Source: Neisseria zoodegmatis
GTDB taxonomy: Bacteria > Pseudomonadota > Gammaproteobacteria > Burkholderiales > Neisseriaceae
DNA length: 64,000 nucleotides
Assembly: GCF_900187305.1 (NCBI RefSeq)
Contig: NZ_LT906434.1
Span: 1,674,001 to 1,738,000, forward strand
Direction: 5' to 3'
Below, one piece after another: positions 45,141 through 53,962 of the stretch. The notes beneath the pieces are model-generated. The model did no database searches. It saw nothing but the letters and a program-made list of their open reading frames with translations, and was not told the DNA's origin. The translations under genes were made by a program, and so were the position numbers. How positions within the stretch are numbered: position 1 is the stretch's first letter; the number at the start of each line of letters is the position of its first letter.

Positions 45141-45893
45141 TCAGACAGGCATTGCGCCTTCCAATTCCAACAATGCCTTTTTCCGCGCAAGGCCGCCGCC
45201 GTAGCCGGTTAAATCGCCGTTACTGCCGATCACGCGGTGGCACGGTATCAGGATGGAAATTTTGTTCTGCCCGTTGGCAGAAGCTACGGCGCGCACGGCC
45301 TGCGGTTTGCCGATGCGTTCCGCCTGCTGCTTGTAGCTGCGGGTTTCGCCGTAAGGAATGCTTTGCAATGCGCGCCAAACTTGCTGCTGAAACGGTGTGC
45401 CGACCGGGTCGAGCGGCGTGGCGAAGTTTTTCAGACGGCCTTCAAAATACAGATTCAACTCTTGCTGTAAAGTTTGGCTGTACGCCGTGTCGCGCCACAC
45501 AAAATCCGCTTGAAATGCTTTTTGCACCGCCAAGAGTTCGCTCTCCAACCTTTTGCACTCGGGAAACTCCAGCAAGCATAAGCCTTGTGTGCCGAATACG
45601 GCCAACATCTGCCCCAACGGGGTGGCGTGCACAGAAACCGTCAGCCCGTTGTCGTGTTTGCTGTTGCGTTGTGCCAGCAGGTGTGTGATGCGTTTCAGGC
45701 GGATGTACTGCCCGAGCGACATGCCGACGTGCCGCTCGAAATCTTTTTTCAACGCAACCGGTTCGTCTGCCGATTCGAGCGGGTGGTCGCGGTAGGATTC
45801 GGGCGGATTTTCCCGTGCGGCCAGCCATGCGGCATAAGCCTGCCACCGTGCGGGAAGCAAGGTTTGCGGATCAGGCAGCCGGCGGATATCCAT
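45141..45893 (-). CDS. Ada-like O6-methylguanine-DNA methyltransferase with partial AraC domain
   Basis: 250 residues. The C-terminal half is a complete methyltransferase: FQQQVWRALQSIPYGETRSY, then the acceptor cysteine in ILIPCHRVIGSNGDLTGYGGG. The N-terminal ~70 residues keep only the second AraC helix-turn-helix (LKKDFERHVGMSLGQYIRLKRI). The Ada zinc/methyl-phosphotriester domain and first helix-turn-helix are missing, so methylation-switched regulation is unlikely. It repairs O6-alkylguanine by suicide transfer. The last codons (Met-Pro-Val-stop) are made by a TGCCTGTCTGAA uptake sequence. Confidence 0.87.
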   Translation of the reverse strand: MDIRRLPDPQTLLPARWQAYAAWLAARENPPESYRDHPLESADEPVALKKDFERHVGMSLGQYIRLKRITHLLAQRNSKHDNGLTVSVHATPLGQMLAVFGTQGLCLLEFPECKRLESELLAVQKAFQADFVWRDTAYSQTLQQELNLYFEGRLKNFATPLDPVGTPFQQQVWRALQSIPYGETRSYKQQAERIGKPQAVRAVASANGQNKISILIPCHRVIGSNGDLTGYGGGLARKKALLELEGAMPV

Positions 45894-46115
45894 GGAGTTT
45901 CCTTGTGGTTTTCAGGCAGGCAATCTAATAAACAATCAAAAGAACAATTTTTTGATATCAATGTGTTATCCGAGTTCAATATTATATCTGTGCCATTAAT
46001 TTTCAGACGGCCTGCATAGGCTTTAGAAGCCTGTCAGCCTATTGCTTTCAATCTATCTTTGCTAAAATTATATTCCTTTGAAATAGTAACCAACCCATCC
46101 AATAAAGCACCTGTC

Positions 46116-47105
46116 ATGATTATCAAACAAGCACACAACCGGGAACGTGATATCGAGGAGCTAAACACATTATTGGCATTGCCTTATATCGATTCCGATA
46201 CTAAAGATAAAATCAGCCGTGAAATCAGAAACATCCAATCCGGCATGAAAGGCGAAAAAGAAGCGGCCTACCACATGAATTTCCAATGGACGGAATCTAA
46301 AAATTGGATGGTCATCCATGATTTAAGGCTGGAATACAACGGCCATGTAGCCCAAATAGACCATTTGCTGCTTAACCGCTTTATGGAAATTTATGTGTGC
46401 GAAAGCAAACGCTTCGGCGAAGGCATTGCCATTAATGAACACGGCGAATTTTCAGCATTTTACAAGGGGAAATCTTATGGCATACCCTCCCCGATAGAGC
46501 AAAACAACCATCATATCAAACTGCTTCAAAGACTTTTCGACAGCGACAGCATCGAGCTGCCCATCAGGCTCGGGGTTAAGATGAAACCCAAGCTCATCAG
46601 CCTGATTTTAATCGCCAATTCAGCGCGTATTTCACGCCCTAAAAATGAAAAAAGCGTTGAGGGCTTAGACAGAATCATTAAAAACGAGCAAATCGTTAAA
46701 AGAATCAACAGAGATATTGATAATGAAAACATCTTTAGCATGGTAAGGTCGGTATCTAAAATCATCTCTCCGGAAACGTTGCAATCATTCGCCGAATCTT
46801 TAGCCGCTTTGCACAAGCCATTGGAAATGAATTGGCGGGCAAGGTTCGGTATCAATGAGCCGACTGAACCCGCTCCGGTTAAAGCGGAACATGCTGATCC
46901 TGTTCAATCTCAAGATGAGATTCAGCCCCAAGCCGATGTGCGAGATAACGCTCCGAATGCTGCGCCAGCCCGCTTGTTTTGCGCCAGCTGCAAAAAAACG
47001 GTTAGCCCCAAAGTGGCACATTTTTGTTGGAGCAACAAAGCCCGCTTTCAAGGCAGGGTGTATTGTTACAACTGCCAAAGAAGTGTCAAAAAACCGGCAG
47101 ATTAG
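46116..47105 (+). CDS. NERD-domain nuclease-like protein with C-terminal zinc ribbon
   Basis: 329 residues from ATG 46116; the frame extends to TTG 46059. After a helical segment, the NERD domain follows: GMKGEKEAAYHM, WMVIHDLRLEYNGHVAQIDHLLLNRFMEIYVCESK. This is the nuclease-fold core with Asp and E-x-K. The C-terminus has two Cys pairs (FCASCKK and YCYNCQRS) with a FCWSN between, likely a zinc ribbon. NERD proteins are suspected DNA-processing or defence enzymes. Promoter-like TAAAAT occurs near 46064. Confidence 0.85.
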   Translation: MIIKQAHNRERDIEELNTLLALPYIDSDTKDKISREIRNIQSGMKGEKEAAYHMNFQWTESKNWMVIHDLRLEYNGHVAQIDHLLLNRFMEIYVCESKRFGEGIAINEHGEFSAFYKGKSYGIPSPIEQNNHHIKLLQRLFDSDSIELPIRLGVKMKPKLISLILIANSARISRPKNEKSVEGLDRIIKNEQIVKRINRDIDNENIFSMVRSVSKIISPETLQSFAESLAALHKPLEMNWRARFGINEPTEPAPVKAEHADPVQSQDEIQPQADVRDNAPNAAPARLFCASCKKTVSPKVAHFCWSNKARFQGRVYCYNCQRSVKKPAD

Positions 47106-47185
47106 CCGGTACACATGCCCTTTACACAGCAGGCATGACGGATAAAAATGCACAATCTGCCACGCACCTGAGGTATTAAGACTTA

Positions 47186-47806
47186 ATGAACACGGCCACT
47201 TTATTCTACTTTTTCCTCTCCAGCATCCTGATTGCCGCCTTGCCCGGACCGGCGATGATGTTGGTGATTCAAGGTGCGGTAAAAGGTGGTTGGCGCGCAG
47301 GCTTGGCGGTTACTTTGGGCATTTTGGCGGCTGATGCGGTGTTGCTGGCAGCGGTTTGCGTGGGTTTGGGCGGGCTGATGGCGGCTTCGCCCAAAATTTT
47401 GTTTGCCATGAACGCAGCGGCGGCTTTATATCTGCTTTATCTGGGTGCGCGCTCTTTGTATGAAATACGCAGTATCCGCGGCGGTTTGGTTGAGAGCGGC
47501 GGCAACACGGGCTGGAAAACCGGCTTTTTCGTTACCATCATCAACCCGAAAACCATTATTTTTCTGTTAGCTTATTTTCCCCAATTCATCGAACCCTCCG
47601 CGCCGCTTTCCGAAACGGCGCAGCTTTTGGTGCTTTCCGCTTTGTTTCTACTGGCCGTTGCCGCGGTGATGCTGGTGTACACGCAGGCGGCTCATGTGGC
47701 GCGGAATTATCTGGCCAGGCCGATTGCCCGCCGCGTGATGGCTTTGGTGTTTGGTCTGCTGCTGGTTTATATCGGGGCGGAAGGCTTGATCAGCCTTTTT
47801 GTGTAA
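47186..47806 (+). CDS. LysE-family translocator
   Basis: 206 residues, six helices. It has the N-terminal signature ALPGPAMMLVIQGAVKGGWRAG, then GFFVTIINPKTIIFLLAYFPQF in the middle, both typical of LysE/RhtB amino-acid exporters. The substrate is unknown. A hairpin made of two TG-dialect uptake sequences follows. Confidence 0.92.
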   Translation: MNTATLFYFFLSSILIAALPGPAMMLVIQGAVKGGWRAGLAVTLGILAADAVLLAAVCVGLGGLMAASPKILFAMNAAAALYLLYLGARSLYEIRSIRGGLVESGGNTGWKTGFFVTIINPKTIIFLLAYFPQFIEPSAPLSETAQLLVLSALFLLAVAAVMLVYTQAAHVARNYLARPIARRVMALVFGLLLVYIGAEGLISLFV

Positions 47807-47810
47807 GGTT

Positions 47811-47847
47811 TTCAGACAGGCATAGCTTTGCACAATGCCTGTCTGAA
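47811..47847. terminator. Hairpin of TG-dialect uptake sequences
   Basis: TTCAGACAGGCA at 47811 and TGCCTGTCTGAA at 47836 pair around a 13-base loop, exactly like the canonical DUS terminators but in a different dialect. Confidence 0.8.
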
Positions 47848-47884
47848 AACGGCGCTTTCTTTATCAACTTTAAAACTACGTTTA

Positions 47885-48925
47885 TTACGCACCAAACAAC
47901 GCGGCCTTGCCTTCTGCGCCGGAAACATCCAGCACTTCTATATTCTCACCGTCCAACACCGCCTGCGTGAGCATGGCCACGCCGCCGGACGGGCCGATTT
48001 CCAAAATGCGGCGAACGCCCAGCCCCACCATGCGGCGGCATTCTTCCACCCAGTCGACAGGGTCGGCCAATACATTCTGTGCAATGGCGCGCGCCTGTTC
48101 CGCGTCCAAACCGCAAACCGCCGCCCATTCGGCCACTTGCGCCACGGCGGGAGCCAGCAGCGGATGATGGAAGCCGACTTCCACTTCCAGCGGCACAAGC
48201 AGCGATTCGGGGGTGAGGCCGTCTGAATCTTTTATCGTAGCCGAAAGCACCTCACACACGCGCCGCACCGATTCCGGCCGCCCGCTGACCACAAAGGCTT
48301 CGCGGCTGTTACGCAGGCCGATGCACGGGCGGTCTGCAAGATCGCTTGAACCGGCGGGGAACAGGTTGTCGATAATATCGGCGAGCTGCGCCCGGTTCAC
48401 CCCCTGTACCATTACCATCGCATGGCCGCCGTTGTGCATGTACAGGCCGGTTTTTCTGCCTTGGAGGGTGGCCGCCGCGCCGATCAGTTCGGCCAATGCC
48501 AGAATTTCGGCGGCACGGTGCGGCTCGCTAACCAGATAACGCCCGAGTATGCCTTGCGAATGCCCGATCACGCCCGCCGCTTTGCCGATATCCAGCCCGC
48601 GTGCTTGCAATGTGTGCAGATTGGCGATTTGCGAGAGGAAAATGCCGGGCACGCTCACGGCAGCGCGCACCAAGTCAATTTCGCCGTTGCCGTCTGCCCA
48701 CATAATCGGCACAAAACCCTGCGGCCGTGCGGTGGCAAGTTGTTCCGCCACGTGCGCAATCATTCGGGCGGCGGCATCGGCAATCTTACCTGCTTCTTCC
48801 CGCGCGCCTTCGGCCAAAGCCTCGCGCAGCATGCCGATCCAATCAAACCCCTGCCCGGAAAAACACAACGCAAACGGCTCGGTATGTACACGCTCAAGCA
48901 GGCGTTTTTGTTCGGTTTCGTTCAT
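47885..48925 (-). CDS. Free-standing acyltransferase homologous to the AT domain of type I fatty-acid synthase
   Basis: 346 residues. FSGQG at 22-26, the nucleophile Ser123 in GHSQG, and His in GFHHP (251-255) mark the acyl/malonyl transferase fold. The text around them (AAVSVPGIFLSQI, LALAELIGAA, and DPVDWVEE near the end) follows the AT domain that opens actinobacterial and fungal-type FAS I, rather than bacterial FabD. The frame stops (TAA) right at that domain's expected C-terminus; no ER, DH, KR or KS domain follows. Either a domesticated single domain or the remnant of a lost FAS I gene. It lies 64 bases downstream of an ABC-2 permease on the same strand. Confidence 0.78.
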   Translation of the reverse strand: MNETEQKRLLERVHTEPFALCFSGQGFDWIGMLREALAEGAREEAGKIADAAARMIAHVAEQLATARPQGFVPIMWADGNGEIDLVRAAVSVPGIFLSQIANLHTLQARGLDIGKAAGVIGHSQGILGRYLVSEPHRAAEILALAELIGAAATLQGRKTGLYMHNGGHAMVMVQGVNRAQLADIIDNLFPAGSSDLADRPCIGLRNSREAFVVSGRPESVRRVCEVLSATIKDSDGLTPESLLVPLEVEVGFHHPLLAPAVAQVAEWAAVCGLDAEQARAIAQNVLADPVDWVEECRRMVGLGVRRILEIGPSGGVAMLTQAVLDGENIEVLDVSGAEGKAALFGA

Positions 48926-48989
48926 TTCTCGCTCCTTTGTATGATGGTTTTCAGAAGGCCTCAGCGGCCTTTGTCCGCATTCTCAACAC

Positions 48990-50111
48990 TCAGCCCTGCT
49001 GCTCCAGCATTTTTCTAAACCGCATCAGCGCAAATACCAAAAACAGCAAGCCGGTTAAAGCCATTGCCAACAGTTGCGGCCACACGATGCTGAGGCCGGC
49101 ATCGCGGAACAGCACGCTCTGTGCAAACCGGATAAACTGCGTGCTCGGCCAATATTCGCTAATCCATTGTGCCGCCTCGGGCATATTGTTGCGCGGCGAG
49201 GCCACGCCGGAAAACAGCAGCAGCACCATATACAGCGGAATCATCAAGAGGCCGAACTGCGCCATGCTCGGCGCAATCGTGGCAAGCATCACCGCCAGCG
49301 CGGCAATGGAAAACAGATACACGGCCACGCCGAAGCCGTAGAGCATGATGGAGCCGTAAATCGGCACGCCGAGTATGCCTTTCACCACCACCCACATCGC
49401 CAATATCGACACCAGCAAAATCATCGCGCTGTTGGCCAGCACTTTCGCCAGCATGATTTCGGCGGCGTTCACCGGCATCACCAGCAAATGCTCGATGGTG
49501 CCGTGTTCGCGCTCGCGAATGACTGCCGCGCCCACCAGAATCAGCGCCAGCACCAACACCATATTGCCCAACTCCATCGGCGGCCCGTAATAGCTGCCTT
49601 CGGCATTGGCGTTGAAATGCGAACGGATCACCGGCTTCACGGGCAGCCATTTTTCCGCCGACTGCTGCCGCGCAAACTCCGCCGTTTCGCGCTCTAGAAT
49701 ACGGGTCAGATAAGCCGCACCCAAACCTGCCTGCGACATGGCGGTGGCGTCCACTTGCAGCAGCAATTCGGGGCTGCGCCCCATCAGCACATCGCGCTCG
49801 AAGTTCGGCGGAATTTCCAAGGTAAAAATGTACTCCCCCTTATCCATGGCCTGATTCACCGCTTCCGCCGCCACTTCTTCCGGCGGCTGGAAGAACGGCT
49901 CGCGCACAGCATCGCGCAGGCGGTAGGAAAGCGCCGAACGGTCGCCGTCCACCACCGCCACGGCAGCATTCTTCACGCCCGGGTCGATTTGGGCGGCGGA
50001 AAAAATCGTAACCGTAAACATAAACACAATCAGCACCATCAGCACCACGTCGGAAAACAGGCTGCGGAGTTCTTTTTGTGCTAAGTAGAAGATGTTTTTG
50101 AAAATTCTCAT
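48990..50111 (-). CDS. ABC-2 type transporter permease (YhhJ-like)
   Basis: 373 residues. An N-terminal helix after KNIFYLAQKELRSLFSD is followed by a large periplasmic domain, then five helices and the motif VIREREHGTIEHLLVMPVNAAEIMLAKVLAN, typical of the ABC-2 permeases of RbbA/YhhJ-type exporters. The matching ATPase and membrane-fusion genes are normally upstream in an operon but are absent here; 235 bases of non-coding DNA precede it. It is therefore an orphan permease or the remainder of a broken operon. Confidence 0.88.
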   Translation of the reverse strand: MRIFKNIFYLAQKELRSLFSDVVLMVLIVFMFTVTIFSAAQIDPGVKNAAVAVVDGDRSALSYRLRDAVREPFFQPPEEVAAEAVNQAMDKGEYIFTLEIPPNFERDVLMGRSPELLLQVDATAMSQAGLGAAYLTRILERETAEFARQQSAEKWLPVKPVIRSHFNANAEGSYYGPPMELGNMVLVLALILVGAAVIREREHGTIEHLLVMPVNAAEIMLAKVLANSAMILLVSILAMWVVVKGILGVPIYGSIMLYGFGVAVYLFSIAALAVMLATIAPSMAQFGLLMIPLYMVLLLFSGVASPRNNMPEAAQWISEYWPSTQFIRFAQSVLFRDAGLSIVWPQLLAMALTGLLFLVFALMRFRKMLEQQG

Positions 50112-50228
50112 ACAGCGCCTTCGGCTTTTTCAGACGGCCTCATGTTTATCCTTATCATACTCTTGCACACTATCTCCATTAATCTGATTTTCAGCATATA
50201 TAGCAAAGAAACTTGTCGTGTATCAAAA

Positions 50229-50273
50229 AAGGCCGTCTGAAAAACAGCTTACCCGTTTTTTCAGACGGCCTTA
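50229..50273. terminator. DUS hairpin after the M16 protease
   Basis: AAGGCCGTCTGAAAAA and TTTTTCAGACGGCCTT pair around a short loop, downstream of the reverse-strand protease gene. Confidence 0.75.
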
Positions 50274-50346
50274 TTCGGCAAATGTTTCACTACCTCTCTA
50301 TCTTAATAACTGAAGGTGGCGAAACTTTGATAAAACCTCCCTACCC

Positions 50347-53094
50347 TTACCGGCTCGGATCCACCAGCAACACCCGCGCGTTTTGGGTTGACCACAAGAG
50401 CTTGGCAGTTTGGCGTAAACGGGTTTGTATGATGGTTCGGTGCAGCTGCGGCAAGCGGCTCAGATAGCGGGCGTCGCCGTAGTGCCTGTGGCTGGCGGCC
50501 AAACGCTCCAGCCACACTTCGGGATTTTGGCGGCGTTTGGCTTCCTGCTCGATAAACAGCTGTTGCAGGTTGTCGGCCTCGGTTTTGGTGAGGTTTTCGG
50601 GAAGGCGCTGCAAAATCTGCTGGGCGGTTTCCCATGCTTCGGCGGCCTGCTCGGGCGGCGTGCTGAAGAAGAGGTTGCTTTCCACGCGGTTGTAAACAGG
50701 CTCGGGCAAAGCGGCAAACTTGACGCTGTATGTGCTTTGGTTGCGGCTGCGCAATTCGTCTTTCAAACGCGCATTGGCAAGGTTGACCAGCAGCGGAATC
50801 TGTTCCGAGGTATCGGGCGTCCAATCATAGAAAGGCTGCCAAGACCACGCATTCACATCGGTGCCGTCGATATCGTTGATGTGAGCGCGGCGCAAGGTCG
50901 CCCCTTCCAGCAGCGGCCTGTTAATGTTTTCGGCAGGGCTGCGGGGAATGTCGGCCAGATATTGTGTGAGCAGAGGTATGATTTTTTCAGACGGCATGCT
51001 GCTCACAATATAGTAATTCACCGGCTTGGCCGCCAGCCTGCGCCATTGTTGCACGATGTCGTGCTGTGTCACGGCGTGGATTTCGCCGCTGCTTTGAGGG
51101 CGGATTTCGGTTTGGCCGTAACGCAGTATCTCCAATTCCTGCTCCTGCTTGCCCGGCACGGATTGCAGATACACCGGCAAGCGCACGGCTGCGGCTTCCA
51201 GCTCTGCTTGCCAGCCGTCGGTGGCGGGGGCGGTTTGGCGGCTGCGGTAGAGTTGCAGCAGCATCTCCAAACCGGTTTCGGACACTTGCACATCTACGCT
51301 TTGGCGGTCGCTGTCGAGCTGATAACGGTATTGAATGCCGTGTTGACGCTGCCATTGTTTGAAGGCAGCTTTGTCGAAACCTTCGGGAGTGGAGCGGTTC
51401 ACAATATCGGCCGCCAACTGCGCCTGCCAAGCATTCACGCCGCGTTGCAGATAGCCGGTGTCGGCCACGGCTTTGAAATACAGTTTCTTGCCCGCAACGG
51501 CATGATGCAGAATCGCGATGTGGTCGCCGTTGCTGAATTTCAGATAGGTAACGGCGTTGTCTTTATCGTAGCTTTTCGAGACGACGCTGCCCTGCCCTTT
51601 GTGCGTAGAGAAAACATTTTTCGCTGCTGCCTTCGGAATAATTCGCTCGGGCGTAACGGGGCGGATATGCGCACGCGTCGGCACTGTTTTTTCAGACGGC
51701 ATCTTGGCCTTAGATTCGGCAAGCGGCTTATCAGACGCGGTTGTGTTTTGCGGCTCCGACGCTGCCGTCTGCATCATCACGAGTTTGTCGGCCGAATCCA
51801 GCCATTCCAAAATGCGGCGATTCACGGCTTGGGCATTCACACGGTAAAGCTGCCCGCGTTCGGCGGCTCTCTGCGCGGCAGAAGGCACACGCTTACCGGC
51901 AAGCGCGGTTTCATCGGCCGTCTGAACGATGTTGGGGAAATCGTCGGGCAATGCGTCTTGACGGCTCAAATGGTTGTGCACGATTTTGCGGTAGGCAGCG
52001 GTTTCGCTGTCTGACGCGGGCTGCTGTTTCACATTCTCAATCAGGCGGTGCAACGCAGCCAAAGCCTCTTGATGCCCGCCCGGCAGAACATCGGTATAGA
52101 AACCGAGCGAGCCTGTTTGCTTGCCGAGATCGCCGAACTTCATGGCCACAGTCCCGCCTTCCGCCTGCAAACGCGTGTTGATAATGTGCGCGGCAAAATT
52201 ATCCAGCAGCCGCTGATAAAGGCCGGCATCGCTGTTTTCTTGCGACGCGGCATTATTGAAACGGAACACCAGCGACAGTTTGTTTTCGGTATTGTCTTTA
52301 TCGGTAATATACTGCTGCGGCTGCGCGTGCGGCTTGGGTTCGTATTCGGTGGCATTGCGCACGGGCAGGCTGATCGGTTTCAGACGGCCTAATGCGGCTT
52401 CAACGGCAGCGGCGGCTTTTTTGGGATTGATGTCGCCGACGATAACCAGCACGGCATTATTGCTACCGTACCATTTGCCGTGAAAACGGTTTGCCGTAGC
52501 AATCTGCGCGTTTTCAATCGCATCGCGGCTGCCGATGGGCGCATAACGGCCGCTGCGCGAGCCGCTGTGCAGCAAGGCGTGATGCCGGCGGCTCAGGCGG
52601 TTGGCCAGCGTTTGCTGCTGGCGCCACTCGGCCAAAATCACTTGCTGCTCTTTGTGCCAATCGGCAGGCGAGAAGTTTTGCGGGGAAAGAATCTGCCGGT
52701 AAACCGCCAAAGCGTCTTCAAGCTGGCGCCTGCCCTGCGGCGGCGTGAGCAGATAGCGGGTAAAACGGTAGCCGGTTTGGGCGTTGTAGTGGCGGCCGAG
52801 CTGCCAGCCTTCCTGATTCAAATGATCCGACAAGCCTTGCGGAAAAGCCGCCGAGCTTTGAAACACCATGTGTTCGGTGATGTGGGCGATGCCTTCCTCG
52901 CCGCCGTCTTCATCGGCGGCTCCGGCTTCCACCTGCAAGCGCAAAACCAGCCTGCGTTCGGCGGAAGGCACGTTGAAAATGTGATAAATCAAGCCGTTGT
53001 CGAGTTTACCTTCGACATGCTCCACTTTACCCGCGCGTACGAAAGCGGCAGAGAAAAGCACTGCGGCAAGCAGTAAAAAACGTATGAGTCGCAT
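50347..53094 (-). CDS. Periplasmic M16 (pitrilysin-type) zinc protease
   Basis: 915 residues. The Sec signal is cleaved near residue 22 (FVRAG). The inverted zinc motif HXXEH appears as HITEH in EEGIAHITEHMVFQ, with the family Glu about 75 residues later. A second M16-like domain occupies the C-terminal half, giving the long clam-shell form, and a linker near the middle is Ser/Lys/Pro-rich. It probably degrades small peptides in the periplasm. Several DUS copies are embedded in the coding sequence. Confidence 0.9.
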   Translation of the reverse strand: MRLIRFLLLAAVLFSAAFVRAGKVEHVEGKLDNGLIYHIFNVPSAERRLVLRLQVEAGAADEDGGEEGIAHITEHMVFQSSAAFPQGLSDHLNQEGWQLGRHYNAQTGYRFTRYLLTPPQGRRQLEDALAVYRQILSPQNFSPADWHKEQQVILAEWRQQQTLANRLSRRHHALLHSGSRSGRYAPIGSRDAIENAQIATANRFHGKWYGSNNAVLVIVGDINPKKAAAAVEAALGRLKPISLPVRNATEYEPKPHAQPQQYITDKDNTENKLSLVFRFNNAASQENSDAGLYQRLLDNFAAHIINTRLQAEGGTVAMKFGDLGKQTGSLGFYTDVLPGGHQEALAALHRLIENVKQQPASDSETAAYRKIVHNHLSRQDALPDDFPNIVQTADETALAGKRVPSAAQRAAERGQLYRVNAQAVNRRILEWLDSADKLVMMQTAASEPQNTTASDKPLAESKAKMPSEKTVPTRAHIRPVTPERIIPKAAAKNVFSTHKGQGSVVSKSYDKDNAVTYLKFSNGDHIAILHHAVAGKKLYFKAVADTGYLQRGVNAWQAQLAADIVNRSTPEGFDKAAFKQWQRQHGIQYRYQLDSDRQSVDVQVSETGLEMLLQLYRSRQTAPATDGWQAELEAAAVRLPVYLQSVPGKQEQELEILRYGQTEIRPQSSGEIHAVTQHDIVQQWRRLAAKPVNYYIVSSMPSEKIIPLLTQYLADIPRSPAENINRPLLEGATLRRAHINDIDGTDVNAWSWQPFYDWTPDTSEQIPLLVNLANARLKDELRSRNQSTYSVKFAALPEPVYNRVESNLFFSTPPEQAAEAWETAQQILQRLPENLTKTEADNLQQLFIEQEAKRRQNPEVWLERLAASHRHYGDARYLSRLPQLHRTIIQTRLRQTAKLLWSTQNARVLLVDPSR

Positions 53095-53170
53095 TTTTGT
53101 AATGTGTCGGTATTTTATTCGGTCGGTGCCGAAAACAACGGCATCCGTGCTTTTTATTTTTTAATATTGT

Positions 53171-53228
53171 TCAGGCATGATGCCTGATGTGTTACCGAGG
53201 CCGTCTGAAAAGTTTTCAGACGGCCTCA
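53171..53228. terminator. Double hairpin between marC and the M16 gene
   Basis: A TCAGGCA-TGA-TGCCTGA stem (53171-53187) is followed by a DUS hairpin (AGGCCGTCTGAAAA / TTTTCAGACGGCCT, 53197-53228). Confidence 0.7.
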
Positions 53229-53235
53229 ACTTATC

Positions 53236-53895
53236 TTAAACCGCCAATTGCGGAAACAAGGCTTTCAAGCCAGCCACGATGATTTCTACGGAAACCGCCG
53301 CCAGCAGCATGCCCATCACGCGGTTGAGAATGGTCAAACCGGTATCGCCGAGCTTTTTGCTCACATAAGTGGCAGCCATCAACACGCCGTAACAAATCAG
53401 GCTGATTACCAAACCTGCCGCCAAAATCATCAGCGTATCGCGGTAATGTTTGGCCGCCGAAGCATAAATAATCACGGTAGAAATGCCGCCCGGCCCGATC
53501 ATCATCGGAATCGCCAGCGGCACTACGGCAATCGCGCCTATGCTCTGGGCGGCTTTGGGGCGGATGGTAATATCGTTGTCCTCCCCCGTGCCCACATCGG
53601 GCTTGGCCGGGTTGTTGCCGCCGTTCATCATCGAAATGGCAATCAGCAGCACCAAAATGCCGCCGCCCACTTGAAACGCGCCGACGCTGATACCGAAAAG
53701 CTTCAAGATAGCCCCGCCGGTTAAGCAAAACGCAGTAATCACAATCATCACGGTAGCCGAGGCCACCTGCGCCACTTTGCGGCGCTCCCGCGTGCTGAGG
53801 TTGCGGGTTAAATCCAAATAAATCGACAGTGCGCCAAACGGGTTGATCAGCACCATAAACGCCAAAATCAGTTTGCCGATTTCCATGCCTATCAT
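53236..53895 (-). CDS. marC: MarC-family membrane protein
   Basis: 219 residues, six helices. FMVLINPFGALSIYLDLT at the start and VVPLAIPMMIGPGGISTVIIY in the middle are the MarC/UPF0056 signatures. Despite the name, the family has no proven antibiotic-resistance function. It is on the same strand as the rod-shape operon, 67 bases past rodA with a DUS in between. Confidence 0.92.
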   Translation of the reverse strand: MIGMEIGKLILAFMVLINPFGALSIYLDLTRNLSTRERRKVAQVASATVMIVITAFCLTGGAILKLFGISVGAFQVGGGILVLLIAISMMNGGNNPAKPDVGTGEDNDITIRPKAAQSIGAIAVVPLAIPMMIGPGGISTVIIYASAAKHYRDTLMILAAGLVISLICYGVLMAATYVSKKLGDTGLTILNRVMGMLLAAVSVEIIVAGLKALFPQLAV

Positions 53896-53962
53896 GTGTA
53901 TTAGCCTTTTTATTGTTGTTTGATATTGTGTTTTCAGACGGCCTCTGCGGCTGCGGAAGCAC

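Noticed and set aside
50425..52014. 529-codon forward open frame
   Set aside because: Antisense to the M16 protease, whose motifs and signal peptide are convincing.
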